In this document: in pieces, positions 32,625 to 43,790 of the stretch
Numbering within the stretch: the first letter of the stretch is position 1
How the letters are laid out: every line of letters begins with the position of its first letter
Assembly: GCF_012489685.1 (NCBI RefSeq)
Contig: NC_080044.1
Location: 44,268,964-44,332,963 of the forward strand
Length of the DNA: 64,000 bases
Source of the DNA: Lotus japonicus
Taxonomy: Eukaryota; Streptophyta; Magnoliopsida; Fabales; Fabaceae
Reading direction: 5' to 3'
Translations under genes and position numbers: made by a program
Notes under the pieces: generated by a model
The model's database searches: none
The model's input: the letters and a program-made list of their open reading frames with translations, nothing else
Told to the model about the DNA's origin: nothing

Positions 32625-33290
32625 CTATGGTCTGAAAAAACCCCAGTTGGCAATCGATTGATTAACCCCTGCCAATTCTTGTATCAATTCCTCGCTCAAT
32701 AACCAGCGGTCGATCCTGCTCCATAATCCTCTATTCCTCGAACTGAACCATGTGAATTCGGCATTTGATAGAGGGAGATCGATAAGGTTCAAACCCTCCA
32801 CAAAATTAGATAAATTGCAATCAATGTCATCAGCCCCTCCCCTTCTTTCCCTTAGATTCAGGGTCCCGTTAAATTCACCGCCCAGACAGATTGCACATCC
32901 AGATGAAATCAACTTCTCATGTAATCTATCAAGCACTTGTCTTCTTTCATTCTCAATAGTTGGACAATAAATGTTCCCTAGCACAATGGGACATGAAATT
33001 GGCGACACCCTGGCAACAATAAGAATGAAGTTGATATCTTTGGTTACCTCTTCCACTGTACTTTTCGAAGGATCCCAACAAGAACCATTTGCCGGACTGA
33101 ATTCCCCTTGCAGGTTAAGAGCTTGAATCATCTTCAAACTGGTTCTTGCTTTCTCTTCTCCTAATTTTGTCTCCTGCAAAAAACAAACCTCAATTTTTGC
33201 TTTCTTAATGGCATCTCTCACTGATCGACGTTTCTCAGCATTGCATAACCCTCTGACGTTCCAGGACAGCCATTTGCGTTCTCTTCCCAT
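32625..33290 (-). pseudogene. LINE ORF2 fragment: apurinic/apyrimidinic-type endonuclease
   Basis: This 221-codon frame starts at ATG 33290-33288. Endonuclease motifs in order are LSWNVRGL, CFLQETKL, NIYCPT, LGGEFN, FTW with SRIDRWLL. In the usual family motif LGGDFN the Asp is catalytic; here it is Glu. The last motif, SDHRAV, is present but in the next frame, because of a length change in the T-run at about 32637-32642. Thus the endonuclease is probably inactive. The frame after SDH stays open for about 40 codons and then ends; RT does not follow. In LINEs this enzyme nicks the target DNA. Confidence 0.88.
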
Positions 33291-35377
33291 TAGTCCCCAA
33301 GGTTCACAGGCCTATCCTCTTCCAATTCCTCTGCCAGCCCTTTGATTGCTTCTGCGTCAGTGCCCGGGTACCGTAGTCCTGCGGATTTGTCTAACATCCA
33401 CGCTTTGGTTGCCCTGGTAAAGTACGCACCTGTACCCTCTCTTTCTGCCGTAGCTTGCAGGCTTGAAATTACTGGGTCAACACCTGCACCTTCATCAATT
33501 TCTCTGAGAATGGTAGCACCCACTTCCGCCCTTGGTTTTCTCCCTCTTTTTCTTCCTTTTTGTGTTCTCCTGTCCCAGTCGCAACCCAGGTTCTCAAATG
33601 CTCGCAGCTTGTTTCTTCTTCCCACTCCCTTGGTCGCTTGTGCTAGGGACAGGAACAAATCCCTTTCGCTATCACTGTTTTCACTCTCGCTAACCTCCTG
33701 GGGTTCAGCTTCGTTGGTCTCTTGACTCAGGTCAATGGGTGTGGAGAATTCTATATTTTCAACACCGATCAGATTGTCTTCACTAAGACTTGGTGTGTTT
33801 GGCTCACAAATGAGAGAATGGGTTACATTGGAGCTAGACCCACTCTTCAAAAAAAGCCCATTGACAAGAGAGCCCATGCCTATCATAGGAAAATTACACC
33901 CAAAAAGCATCATATTCCAGCTTTCAGTGTGAATAATAATTTTGAACAGGTTATCATTTGAAAACTCGTCCCACCCCTTTACAATTAAATTTAAACCTTC
34001 ACACTCATTAACTTCATGGGCCCACTGCAATAATTTGTTACTCACACCCGTCCCAAACAAGTGCATCGAATCACCCACGTTGCCTTCACCCGTGCACGCC
34101 AAACCTTGAGGATTGTAAAGATTCAATTCTCTGTCGGCGGTGTTGTCATTCCCTATGTCTTCTAGTGGCTCTTCCTCTCCTGATTTGCCTGCTCCGGCCA
34201 GCATTGCCTCTCCAACTTCTTCCAACTCCGCCACAAAGGAATATTCCGGTGCCCGCGCTTTTTCCCATCCTGACCCGTGATCAGAATCCGTCCGATCAAC
34301 TTCAACCCAAATATCCATCTCTCTTCCATCCACACAAATTGGAATACTGACATTCTCAAGCAAAGGATTGTTTGAGTGAATCAGGATTTTTGCAGACTCA
34401 TAGCCATTGCATCCCCCATTATCATCTATCCGCACCAGAGTTCCTAAGCTTTTTACAAGCTTTGAGAAAAAGTCAACTGACCAAAAGCCAATCGGAATCT
34501 TCCATATTCGCACCCAGGTTAAGAAGCTCTTGGCACATGCCCATGGTTCAACGCGACTTACCTGCTCGATAAAATTCACCCTTCTTCCGTGCGTGTCCTT
34601 GATGAATTCTTCACAATTTTCTTCCGATTGAAATTCAACGATTCTTTCTAGTGCACCAAAAGGTTTAATCACCACCTCACCCCAATCTTGACATCCCAGC
34701 ATCAAGTGGAGTTCTTTTTCTGAATCAAAATTCTTCAAGCTAACAGCTGCCAGCTTTGATATATTGGGATTCCTTGTTACTTGCGCTTGATTCCATGCAT
34801 TACCAGGCTCCTGCTGTTCTGGAGGTTTTTGTTTGACCCTCCACTCCTTCTTCTCCGGACGTTTTCGTTTGACCCTCCACTCCTTACGTGTGAATGATTT
34901 CCTTGTCCAGCTCGCTCCCTGACTCTTGTCAACCTTTACCTTTGGTTTCCATACCTTATTCTTGATGTTATATTGACCACTCGTTCCCCTTTTCATCGTG
35001 AATCTGTCATTTCTTTGCCGCAAGGGAAATCTCGCTGGAAGCACTGTCAGGTACACATTGTTCAGTCTTTGTCTATGCCAACCCTGGATGGCTCGACAGC
35101 CGTCATTTCTTGAACTGAAATGGATGAATCCAAATCTAAACCTCCTCATTTTCTTCTTTGTTCTAGGCAGAAAGATACTCTCCACCTTTCCATATTTTTC
35201 GAATGCCTTTCTCAGTTGCTTGTATCTGACTCTGTCATCCAGTCCGTCCACGAACAACGTCATTCCTTCCCTTTGTTCCAGCTTCCTTGTACGTTCAGAT
35301 GACCTGAATCTTCTACTTTCTCCGTAACTTCTGTCATGAATCCAAGAAGCCCTAGCAGAGCCAGTAGGGCCTGCCAT
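33290..35377 (-). CDS. LINE ORF1: RNA-binding protein with RRM
   Basis: Intact 695-codon frame. I choose the ATG at 35377, because the in-frame ATG at 35398 lies in the target duplication outside the element. The N-terminus holds an RRM with RNP2 (LFVDGL) and RNP1 (RFRFGFIHF). A basic linker follows with two near-copies of EKKEWRVKQ, then a DUF4283-like region (WGEVVIKPFG, SFLTWVRIWKIPIGFWS) and a long acidic/Ser-rich tail ending in a Lys/Arg-rich segment (RKRGRKPRAE). ORF1 proteins coat LINE RNA. The TAA stop overlaps the ORF2 ATG as TAATG (33292-33288). Confidence 0.85.
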   Translation of the reverse strand: MAGPTGSARASWIHDRSYGESRRFRSSERTRKLEQREGMTLFVDGLDDRVRYKQLRKAFEKYGKVESIFLPRTKKKMRRFRFGFIHFSSRNDGCRAIQGWHRQRLNNVYLTVLPARFPLRQRNDRFTMKRGTSGQYNIKNKVWKPKVKVDKSQGASWTRKSFTRKEWRVKRKRPEKKEWRVKQKPPEQQEPGNAWNQAQVTRNPNISKLAAVSLKNFDSEKELHLMLGCQDWGEVVIKPFGALERIVEFQSEENCEEFIKDTHGRRVNFIEQVSRVEPWACAKSFLTWVRIWKIPIGFWSVDFFSKLVKSLGTLVRIDDNGGCNGYESAKILIHSNNPLLENVSIPICVDGREMDIWVEVDRTDSDHGSGWEKARAPEYSFVAELEEVGEAMLAGAGKSGEEEPLEDIGNDNTADRELNLYNPQGLACTGEGNVGDSMHLFGTGVSNKLLQWAHEVNECEGLNLIVKGWDEFSNDNLFKIIIHTESWNMMLFGCNFPMIGMGSLVNGLFLKSGSSSNVTHSLICEPNTPSLSEDNLIGVENIEFSTPIDLSQETNEAEPQEVSESENSDSERDLFLSLAQATKGVGRRNKLRAFENLGCDWDRRTQKGRKRGRKPRAEVGATILREIDEGAGVDPVISSLQATAEREGTGAYFTRATKAWMLDKSAGLRYPGTDAEAIKGLAEELEEDRPVNLGD

Positions 35378-35404
35378 ATTATTTATTTTAGATTGCATAA
35401 GTTT

Positions 35405-37330
35405 GATGCTAAATCTTCTAAATGTCTATTACTTGGTTACTCTGAGAGATCTAAAGGTTTCAGATTCTATAATACTGATGCTAAAACAATTGAAGAATCT
35501 ATTCATGTTAGATTTGACGATAAGCTTGACTCTGACCAGTCAAAGCTAGTTGAGAAATTTGCAGATTTAAGTATAAGTGTTTCTAACAAAGGCAAAGCTC
35601 CAGAGGAAGCTGATCCAGAGGAAGATGAACCAGAAGAAGCTGGTCCCTCGGATTCACAAACTCTGAAGAAGAGCAGAATCACTGCAGCTCATCCTAAGGA
35701 ATTGATTCTGGGAAACAAAGACGAACCAGTCAGAAACAGATCAGCCTTCAGACCCTCTGAAGAGACCTTGCTTAGTATGAAAGGATTGGTGTCCTTAATT
35801 GAACCCAAGTCAATTGATGAAGCTCTTCAGGACAAGGACTGGATTCTGGCTATGGAAGAAGAATTGAATCAATTTTCCAAGAATGATGTTTGGAGCCTAG
35901 TGAAGAAGCCTCAAAGTGTCCATGTAATTGGAACAAAATGGGTGTTCAGAAACAAGTTGAATGAGAAAGGAGATGTAGTCAGAAACAAAGCAAGGCTAGT
36001 TGCTCAAGGTTACAGCCAGTAGGAAGGAATAGACTACACAGAAACATTTGCTCCAGTAGCAAGACTAGAAGCAATCAGACTGTTGATATCCTTCTCAGTA
36101 AATCACAACATAATTCTACATCAGATGGATGTGAAGAGTGCCTTCCTAAATGGATACATATCAGAGGAAGTCTACGTTCATCAACCCCCAGGTTTTGAGG
36201 ATGAAAAGAACCCATACCATGTTTTCAAATTGAAGAAATCACTCTATGGTCTGAAGCAAGCTCCCAGAGCATGGTATGAGAGACTCAGCTCATTCCTTCT
36301 GGAGAATAAGTTTGTAAGGGGTAAAGTAGATACAACTCTCTTTTGCAAAACTTACAAAGATGATATCTTAATTGTGCAAATTTATGTTGATGACATTATA
36401 TTTGGTTCTGCTAATCAATCTCTATGCAAAGAATTTTCTGAGATGATGCAGGCTGAATTTGAGATGAGTATGATGGGAGAACTCAAGTACTTTCTGGGAA
36501 TACAAGTTGATCAAACACCAGAAGGAACATATATCCATCAGAGCAAGTACACTAAAGAACTTCTGAAGAAGTTCAATATGCTGGAATCTACAGTTGCCAA
36601 GACTCCAATGCATCCTACATGCATCCTGGAGAAAGAAGATGCAAGTGGTAAAGTTTGTCATAAGCTCTATCGTGGTATGATAGGATCACTTCTATACTTA
36701 ACTGCATCTAGGCCAGATATATTGTTTAGTGTTCATTTATGTGCTCGTTTCCAATCAGATCCAAGGGAAACCCACTTAACTGCTGTTAAGAGGATCCTAA
36801 GGTATCTGAAAGGTACCACTAACCTTGGCTTGATGTATAAGAAAACATCAGAGTATAAGCTTTCAGGTTATTGTGATGCTGATTATGCTGGAGATAGAAC
36901 AGAGAGAAAAAGCACTTCTGGAAATTGTCAATTTCTGGGAAGTAACTTAGTCTCATGGGCAAGCAAGAGGCAATCAACCATTGCACTACCTACTGCAGAG
37001 GCATAATATATCTCAGCAGCAATATGCAGCACTCAGATGCTCTGGATGAAACATCAGCTGGAGGATTATCAAATCCTTGAGAGCAATATCTCAATCTATT
37101 GTGATAACACTGCTGCAATTTCATTGAGTAAGAATCCTATCTTACATTCAAGGGCAAATCACATTGAGGTAAAGTATCACTTTATTAGATATTATGTACA
37201 GAAGGGTGTACTTCTTCTGAAGTTTGTTGATACTGACCATCAATGGGCAGATATCTTCACAAAGCCCTTAGCAGAGGATAGATTTAATTTCATTCTGAAA
37301 AATCTGAATATGGACTTTTGTCCAGCATGA
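35405..37330 (+). pseudogene. pol: Sirevirus integrase tail, reverse transcriptase and RNase H
   Basis: The polyprotein resumes right after the LINE target duplication. The integrase C-terminus (KCLLLGYSERSKGFRFYN) is followed by an acidic linker and then RT: WVFRNKLNEKGDVVRNKARL, MDVKSAFLNGYI, YGLKQAPRAWY and the catalytic YVDD at 36383-36394. RNase H follows with GYCDADYAGD, STSG, YCDNTAA and ADIFTKPL. The terminal stop is TGA at 37328-37330. Nonsense codons are TAG at 36020-36022 (early RT) and TAA at 37004-37006 (RNase H). RT copies the RNA and RNase H removes it. Confidence 0.93.
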
Positions 37331-37765
37331 AGATGGTTCAGAACCTCTGACTATGATACTTCTTTATCAGAAGATGTCTAGCCCAGAAGGTAACTCTATC
37401 AGAGTTTATGTACCCATTGGTGCTGACTCTGAAGCTGAGACAGTAAAGGTGTGTCAGTATCTCTGATGCATAGTTCCTTGTGCCCTTGTGACAGTCTGTC
37501 GTAATGAGTGTTGATGTGCTTCTCTCCTGCGTGTGATATGTGTATTAACTGCTACTATCATGTCTTTAATTTTTAACCGTTGATTTAAATTGCTTTTTCG
37601 ATCAACAACGGTTATTTGTTAAAACCCACTATACACACACGTTCTCCTACACTTACGGTTTTACCTTCTCTCTCTTCAGTTTTTCAAAAACTTATACCCA
37701 CGATCTCTCTCTCTCTCTCTATTCATCTTCTTCCTTTCTACCCAAAACCTTCAACCGCCTTCAAG
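37331..37765 (+). other. Spacer between pol and the env-like ORF
   Basis: Non-coding in the Sirevirus frame. Near 37700 a short CT repeat (tctctctctctctc) precedes the next ATG. This region may act as the leader of a subgenomic or spliced message for the env-like ORF; that is inference. Confidence 0.4.
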
Positions 37766-40192
37766 ATGGTGAGACAAAACAAAAACGAAGCTGCAGATGC
37801 AACCAGGTTTCCTCATATGGTAGTAGGTCAAGCTACAGGCCAATTGGGTCCTGAAGCTCCTAATCAAGGTCAAGCTTCAGAGAAGATGATTCTGATTGCA
37901 GAACGGGGTTGTGCCGTTCACTGCGTTTATGCTCCGGAAGAACTTCAAGTGCTTGCTGAATGGAGATTCGACCTGGATAATATAGCTGCAAATGGGTATG
38001 ATCTTCGTCCTGAAGTTCAAGTTCAGGGATGGGAAGAGTATTTCAACAGGCTTAGAGGTCCAATTTATGACAAATTGGTCAAGGAATTCTGGAAGCATGC
38101 CGACTGCGATGACACTCAAGTGGTTTCTTACATTGCTGGAAGGAGGATAATCATCACTGAGAAGTCCATTGTGAATCTGTTGGGTGCACACACTGGAACT
38201 GGGTATAGATTCCAACTGACAGAATCGAAGTTGAAACCCAAAACAAAGGAAGAAACCAACAAGGCTCTTTACACCAACTACAAACCTGGCAAGAGCAACT
38301 ACAAGGTGGTGGATCTTCATCCCAAGCTCAGAATTTGGCACAAGATTCTGCTACACTGCATCAACCAGAGGCCAAAGGGAAGCTCTCCTGATTACATCAA
38401 CTTCTGCCAGAAGGCAATGCTGTTCTTCATTCAGGATAAGAGGAAGATCTGTCTTCCTTTCTTCTTGTTCTCTTACCTGAAAGAATGCATCAGGAAGTCC
38501 AGAACCACTGCCTCCATCAAATCTGCCATCAAGTACATCCCCTTTGGGAGACTGCTTTCAGATCTCTTCATTGAGAGTAAATTCGTAGAAGATCTGATCA
38601 AGGCAGGATGCACAGAGGATCTGTCTACAATTGTCAGTGATGTCTTCACATCCACATCTTTGAAGAAGATGGGATTGGTCAAGAAGAAGATAGCCCCTGC
38701 TCATGACGATACTTCTGATGAAGTAAGACAAAGAAGGGTGCCTCTGGATGATTTTCCTTTGTGGACCCAAGCAGACAACCCAGAAGCTATTTTGTGCTAC
38801 ATTGATGATCTGAAGCAACAAGGGTTTGAGATTGATGTAGACGAGTTCTTCAGGCGATTGCCACCAGCTCCAGAGTTTGACTCTCCTCCCAAGAGGAAAG
38901 TTCAGAGAAAAATGGTCTTGGAGGAATCTTCTGAGGAGTCTGATGTTCCTCTGAAGAAGAAGAAGAAGGCTGACGATCCTAAGAGGAAGCATGATGAAAC
39001 CACCAAGCCTGATGATGGTGATGATGGTGACAATGACGATGGTCCTTCTCCTCCAAAGAAAAAGAAGAAGCAAGTCAGAATTGTGGAGAAGCCTACCCGT
39101 GTGGAACCGGCTGCTCAAGTGATCAGACGGATTGAGACTCTTGTCAGAGTGACTCGGTCTCCAGTGCGATCAACAAGTAAGTCTGCTATTGCTGATTCTG
39201 ATGATGATTTAAGTACATTTGATGCACTCCCCATCTCTGCGTTGCTCAAACGCTCTTCCAACCCACTCACTCCTATCCCTGAGTCCCAATCAGCTGCACA
39301 AACCACTTCTCCACCCAATTCACCAAGATCTTCCTTCTTCCAACCTTCCCCACATGAAGCACCTCTTTGGAACATGCTTCAGAACCAACCTTCTAGACCC
39401 TCTGAACCAACCTCACCCATTACCATTCAATACAATCCATTAACCTCTGAACCCATCATTCTTGAACAACCAGAACTTGAACAACCAGAACCTGAACCCA
39501 GAACGTCTGATCACTCTGTCCCTAGAGCATCAGAACGTCCTGATCGTAGAACAACTGATACAGATTCCTCAACTCCTTATACTCCTGTATCATTTCCTAC
39601 CAACGTTGCTGACTCCTCACCTTCCAACAACTCTGAGTCACTTCGTAAATTTCTGGAAGTCAGGAAAGAAAAAGAGTCTGTCATTCCTGAGTACTACCTC
39701 ACAGTACCAAGCCCTAGGAGATACCCTGGACCTAGACCAGAACGTCTAGTTGACCCAGATGATCCTATCCAGGCTGATCCCTTGCATGAAGCAGACCCTT
39801 TAGCCCAACAAGTCCAACCTGACCCAGTTCATCAAGAACTTATTCAACCAGAACCAGAAAACTCTGTGTCTAACCACTCTTCGGTTAGATCACCACATCC
39901 TCAGGTTGAAACCTCTGCACCCAACCTTGGAGCCTCTGAACCAAATGTCCAAACTTTTGACATTGGCTCTCCTCAAGGTGCCTCTGAGGCAAACATCAGC
40001 AACCACCCAACCTCTCCTGAAACCAACCTCTCCATTGTTCCCTACACATACCTCAAGCCAACCTCTCTCTCTGAGTGCATCAGTGTTTTTAATCATGAAG
40101 CTTCACTGATGATACGCAATGTGCAAGGTCACACTGACCTGAGTAAGAACGCTGACTCTGTTGCTGAAGAATGGAATAGTCTGAGTACTTAG
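37766..40192 (+). pseudogene. Sirevirus extra (env-like) ORF, main part
   Basis: I choose the ATG at 37766; upstream in-frame sequence lacks a good start. The frame is open for 808 codons to TAG 40190-40192. The N-terminal 300 residues form a globular region of the type labelled 'putative plant transposon protein' in many legumes (WRFDLDNIAANG, GWEEYFNRL). Lys-rich patches (KKKKKK) follow, then a long Pro/Ser/Glu-rich low-complexity part. No convincing transmembrane span is visible. The frame continues after the stop into a coiled-coil (40193-40423), with a second TAA near 40243, and then meets the solo LTR. Its role is unknown; 'env-like' is a positional name. Confidence 0.78.
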
Positions 40193-40423
40193 TTAGTTGC
40201 TCAGGTTCCTGTTATGATGAGTCATCTCACTGCAGAAAGGGATTAAAGGATTGAGGCTGCTAGGCAGCGGTTTACAAGAAGAGTGGCTCTGCATGAACAA
40301 CAGCAAAGAACTAAGTTACTTGAAGCTGTTGAAGAGGCCAGAAGAAAGAAAAAGCAAGCAGAAGAAGCTGCACGTCAAGCAGCTGCACAAGCTGAACATG
40401 CAAGATTAGAAGCTGAAGCTGAA
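40193..40423 (+). pseudogene. Env-like ORF, coiled-coil part after the stop
   Basis: The same frame reads on as an Ala/Glu/Lys/Arg coiled-coil (EEARRKKKQAEEAARQAAAQ) up to the CTGAA target duplication at 40419-40423, where the solo LTR begins. Confidence 0.75.
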
Positions 40424-43353
40424 TGTAACGCCCCAATTTCTCAACTGAGGAGTCACATTAGTTACCTAACAAAATCTAAGGACTATTTCGTAATCCTAAG
40501 AAAACACCTTCATTTTTTTTTCCTTTTCAAAGCAACTAAACACAGTTTAATACATAACATAGTCTTAATTAAACAACCCGTTCCCGATATATAATAATAG
40601 TGTCTTACAATATCATAAGCAAGTTTCCAAAATAGTACGCTCACTAGACAAGTGGCGAAGATATGGTTTAAACAACAGAGTTTTCAGCTGGAGAAAGAAA
40701 CTCAGACATAGTCCTCCAAAAAGGGAGAAGCAACTGCTTCATCCACCTTTATTCGACCGCCCACGGTCACGGTCTCCAACTCGAAAAGCTAAGCTTCAGC
40801 GGAAGGCTCTCCATCGCCTAATAGCGTTAAGCGCCCAAACAACAAATAGCAAACAGAAAGGGTTAACTCCATGCAATTACCATGTATAAAAGAGAAAATC
40901 ATGCTATCCAAATTTAATTACCTAGCATGGTAAACAACCTAGCAACATAACTCAACTCATATATCAACATCTTAACATAGATTAACTCGGATAATAATAA
41001 CCTCAACAATGTAGCATCAAATCAGATATCAATTAACCAATAACTAAAATCCAACAACATAGGGTCAGGTGTTAGTTCCCTATAATGCAACTATATGTTG
41101 CTGCCAAAATGGATCGATCAATAACGTCTCTCAAGAAGGGACAATCACGCGGGACCACACCCCACCTCATCGCCACTTTAGAACATCTCGCAAGATGGGA
41201 CAATCACGCGGGACCACACCCCACCTCATCGCCTCTGTATAACGTCTCGAAAGACGGGACAATCACGCGGGACCACACCCCACCTCATCGCCACTGTATA
41301 ACGTCTCGAAAGACGGGACAATCACGCGGGACCACACCCCACCTCATCGCCACTTAAAGACCAAGCCCTATATGCCAAGTCAATCAACAACAATGCCCAA
41401 ACCAATGATTTATTCGGAGTAACCACATGTTATTCCTATTATCAACAAACATAACTCAATTCAATTGCATACCAACTCAGTTCAATGACAAAAACCAGTA
41501 AACGACCGAAGCCTCTCAGAAATCGGAGACACACGTCTCAATAAGTTTACTCGGCCGAAGCCTTCAGAAAACATTTGGCACAAGCCTCAGAAACAGTCAA
41601 TATAAGCAAGCATACAACATTGCAAGCATAAATAATCATAATCCAATGCCAATCAATATAAACATCTTCATCTCAAACGAAGGCAGTGCGATAAAAGCAG
41701 GCAAGACTCAAAGACGCTCTAAAACTGAGTTACCCTTACCTTCGTGAGTAGAAGTTGGGCATGGAAGTTGTGAACCTAGAACAAGGAAACACAATCATCA
41801 ACACAAGCTTCACTAGAAGCAACACGATCTAACAATACTAATCGAAATCGTAAAGAAAGCTTTTAAAGCTTCAGAGTTGCTATTTAAGCACAAATTGACA
41901 ACGGAGACTTCGTTCGCTAAAACGAGCATAACTCGAGCTACAGAACTCGGAATGACACGAAACCGGCGCCAAAATTTCGACAATTGGAAGAGCTACGCAA
42001 TGGCATAGGTCATAGAGACTCAAAAATTATTTTTGGACACGGTACCCTAACAAATAGGTTTCGGCCACAATGGAAAATAGGGTTTCTGAACTTTTTCTTC
42101 GATCTAAATCAATTCCTAGGTATTCTTAGGCGATATCTAGGCCAGGGAAACTCTCAGAAAAATTATCGGGTCGAAAACTGTCGCAGGGGTATTTTGGTCA
42201 ATATTTTTAGCTCGGAAACTCAAAATCAGAATTTCGAAAAACAAATTAGATGGGGTCGATACCAACGACGATTATGACGACTTATCCTACTAACGCTAGG
42301 CTCAGTCGGGAGTTTTTGATTCAAAAAGCGGAACCTTAGCCAAAAATGGGTTTTTCAAGCAAAATTGAAATTCGGCGGCCTTTCGGCGACATTCGGCAAA
42401 ATGTAATCTGCTAAACATGCTCAGGGGCACGCAGGGAATAAGTTTAGACACTAAAATCAAGTTATTTGGACAGTTTTACAAAAAGCTCAAAACTTTGAGC
42501 ACAGAAAGACATAGAGAAAAACGACAGAATTTAAGATCAGAAGAAAGAAATAACATCAGTACCTCGAGGCCTACGCGTAGCAACGAACAGAGCGACGATC
42601 AGGCAAGAACCGGAAAAAATCAAATCTCCTCCTTCCTCCTTGCAACCCCACGGCCGTGTGTGTGTGTTTGTGAAGCTTTTTATTTTTTTTGATTTTTTTG
42701 AAGTCTTATTTATAGGAAATTGAAAACGTGAGAAAATGATTATTTCGCGATTCCGATTTTTCCTACTGATTCCAACGTATTTTAAACACGATATTCTACC
42801 CGCTGAATCTTCTAATTCTTCAAAGAAATATCAGTATGATTTTTGGTTTTCGAGGCTTGTTTTTAATGTTTGCCGGCTTAAAATGCACTTTATGCACTTT
42901 ATGATTTTGACCTCGGATGCAGAAACTTCCTTCTGAAGAAAGATTTGGAACGTCGATTAGAGTGGGCGTACGCGTGTGGAATCTTCGTTTGAAGCTCTGA
43001 ATAGAAAAAGTCTTCATCGTAGGTTAATTTAATAGCTCTAGAAAAACCAGGGATTCAGTTTCGGCAAACCTCCCGGTAACGGAAATGAGTGTTCGTAAAT
43101 TCCAGGGTTTGGTATTAATCTGCTTGTCGTAGGAAGGTATAGGAGCAATTCTGTATATCCCCAGAATTCTTATGACTTAATTTCTACAGTGTTTTAAGAG
43201 TACTTTGGCTCTCTATAAACGCTCTCGTTCTAAGACAGTCATGTAAATAAGTCAAGTTATCGACTAAATTGACTACAGGGATATAATTAATTAATCCATG
43301 AATTTTCTTCTTCAATAAATTATTTATTTAATTCTAAAATCTTGGGTCTTACA
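40424..43353 (-). mobile_element. Solo Tekay-like LTR (copy B), 2.93 kb
   Basis: On the minus strand it reads TGTAAGACCCAAG...GGGGCGTTACA. It is flanked by the 5-bp duplication CTGAA (40419-40423 and 43354-43358), so it inserted in the env-like ORF and lost its body. A TATA box (TATAAATAAG) lies at 42705-42714. It shares blocks with the other Tekay-like LTRs (gtcgcaggggtattttggtc near 42180-42199) but is shorter and has its own repeat. Confidence 0.92.
41117..41356. repeat. Four-unit 60-61-bp minisatellite in LTR B
   Basis: Units share gggacaatcacgcgggacca followed by caccccacctcatcgcc, with starts near 41138, 41199, 41259 and 41317. The unit is unlike those of LTRs A, C and D. Confidence 0.92.
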
Positions 43354-43577
43354 CTGAAGCTCTTAGATATCAAGCTCTTGCACCAGTGGTCTTCACTCCT
43401 GCTGCTTCTGATTCCACTCCAGCTCATCAATCTGCTCAGAATGTTCCCTCTACTTCTGCACAGACAAGCTCTTCCAGACTCGACATTTTGGAACAACGTC
43501 TGAACTCTCATGATGCTATCCTGCTCAACATGAATCAAGGCCTTCAAGAACTTCTGCGTCGCACTGCCAAACCCTAG
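43354..43577 (+). pseudogene. Env-like ORF, C-terminal part
   Basis: The frame resumes after the solo LTR (HQSAQNVPSTSAQTSSSRLD, then LEQRLNSHDAILLNMNQGLQ) and ends at TAG 43575-43577. The heptad-like end suggests a coiled-coil. Confidence 0.75.
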
Positions 43578-43790
43578 ATTTAGGACTTCTCGTCGTTTTC
43601 TTTCCTTTTTATCTATATACTTATTTTCCCTGATTTATTTTTATCTTTGTTTTGTTTCTTTAGTTATCGTTTTACTATGTGTCGCATACTATGTGTTCAT
43701 CATTAAAACTCCTTTCAGTCATATGCATTAATTAACCAACAATCTCTTTTTATTAATTCATAAAATGTTTCATACATTGCATTGCATAAT

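Larger units (their letters stand above)
32096..35389 (-). mobile_element. L1-type LINE lacking reverse transcriptase
   Basis: A non-LTR element inserted in the Sirevirus integrase. The 15-bp target duplication AGATTGCATAAGTTT occurs at 32081-32095 and 35390-35404. The plus-strand T run at 32093-32101 is its poly(A) tail. It has a full-length ORF1, then an endonuclease ORF2 that stops early, and goes directly to a plant-LINE-like 3' end (ccactgggtttttcctaggg on the minus strand near 32290-32310). No RT domain is present, so it is an internally deleted derivative that must have been mobilised in trans, or it lost RT after insertion. Confidence 0.92.

Noticed and set aside
33342..33725. Plus-strand frames opposite LINE ORF1
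   Set aside because: Shadows of the 695-codon ORF1.
37616..37765. Upstream extension of the env-like ORF
   Set aside because: No ATG in the extension; it crosses the CT-rich leader.
38558..39118. 186-codon minus-strand frame
   Set aside because: Shadow of the env-like ORF with its Lys-rich region.
41085..41357. 90-codon repeat protein
   Set aside because: Product of the 60-61-bp minisatellite in LTR B.
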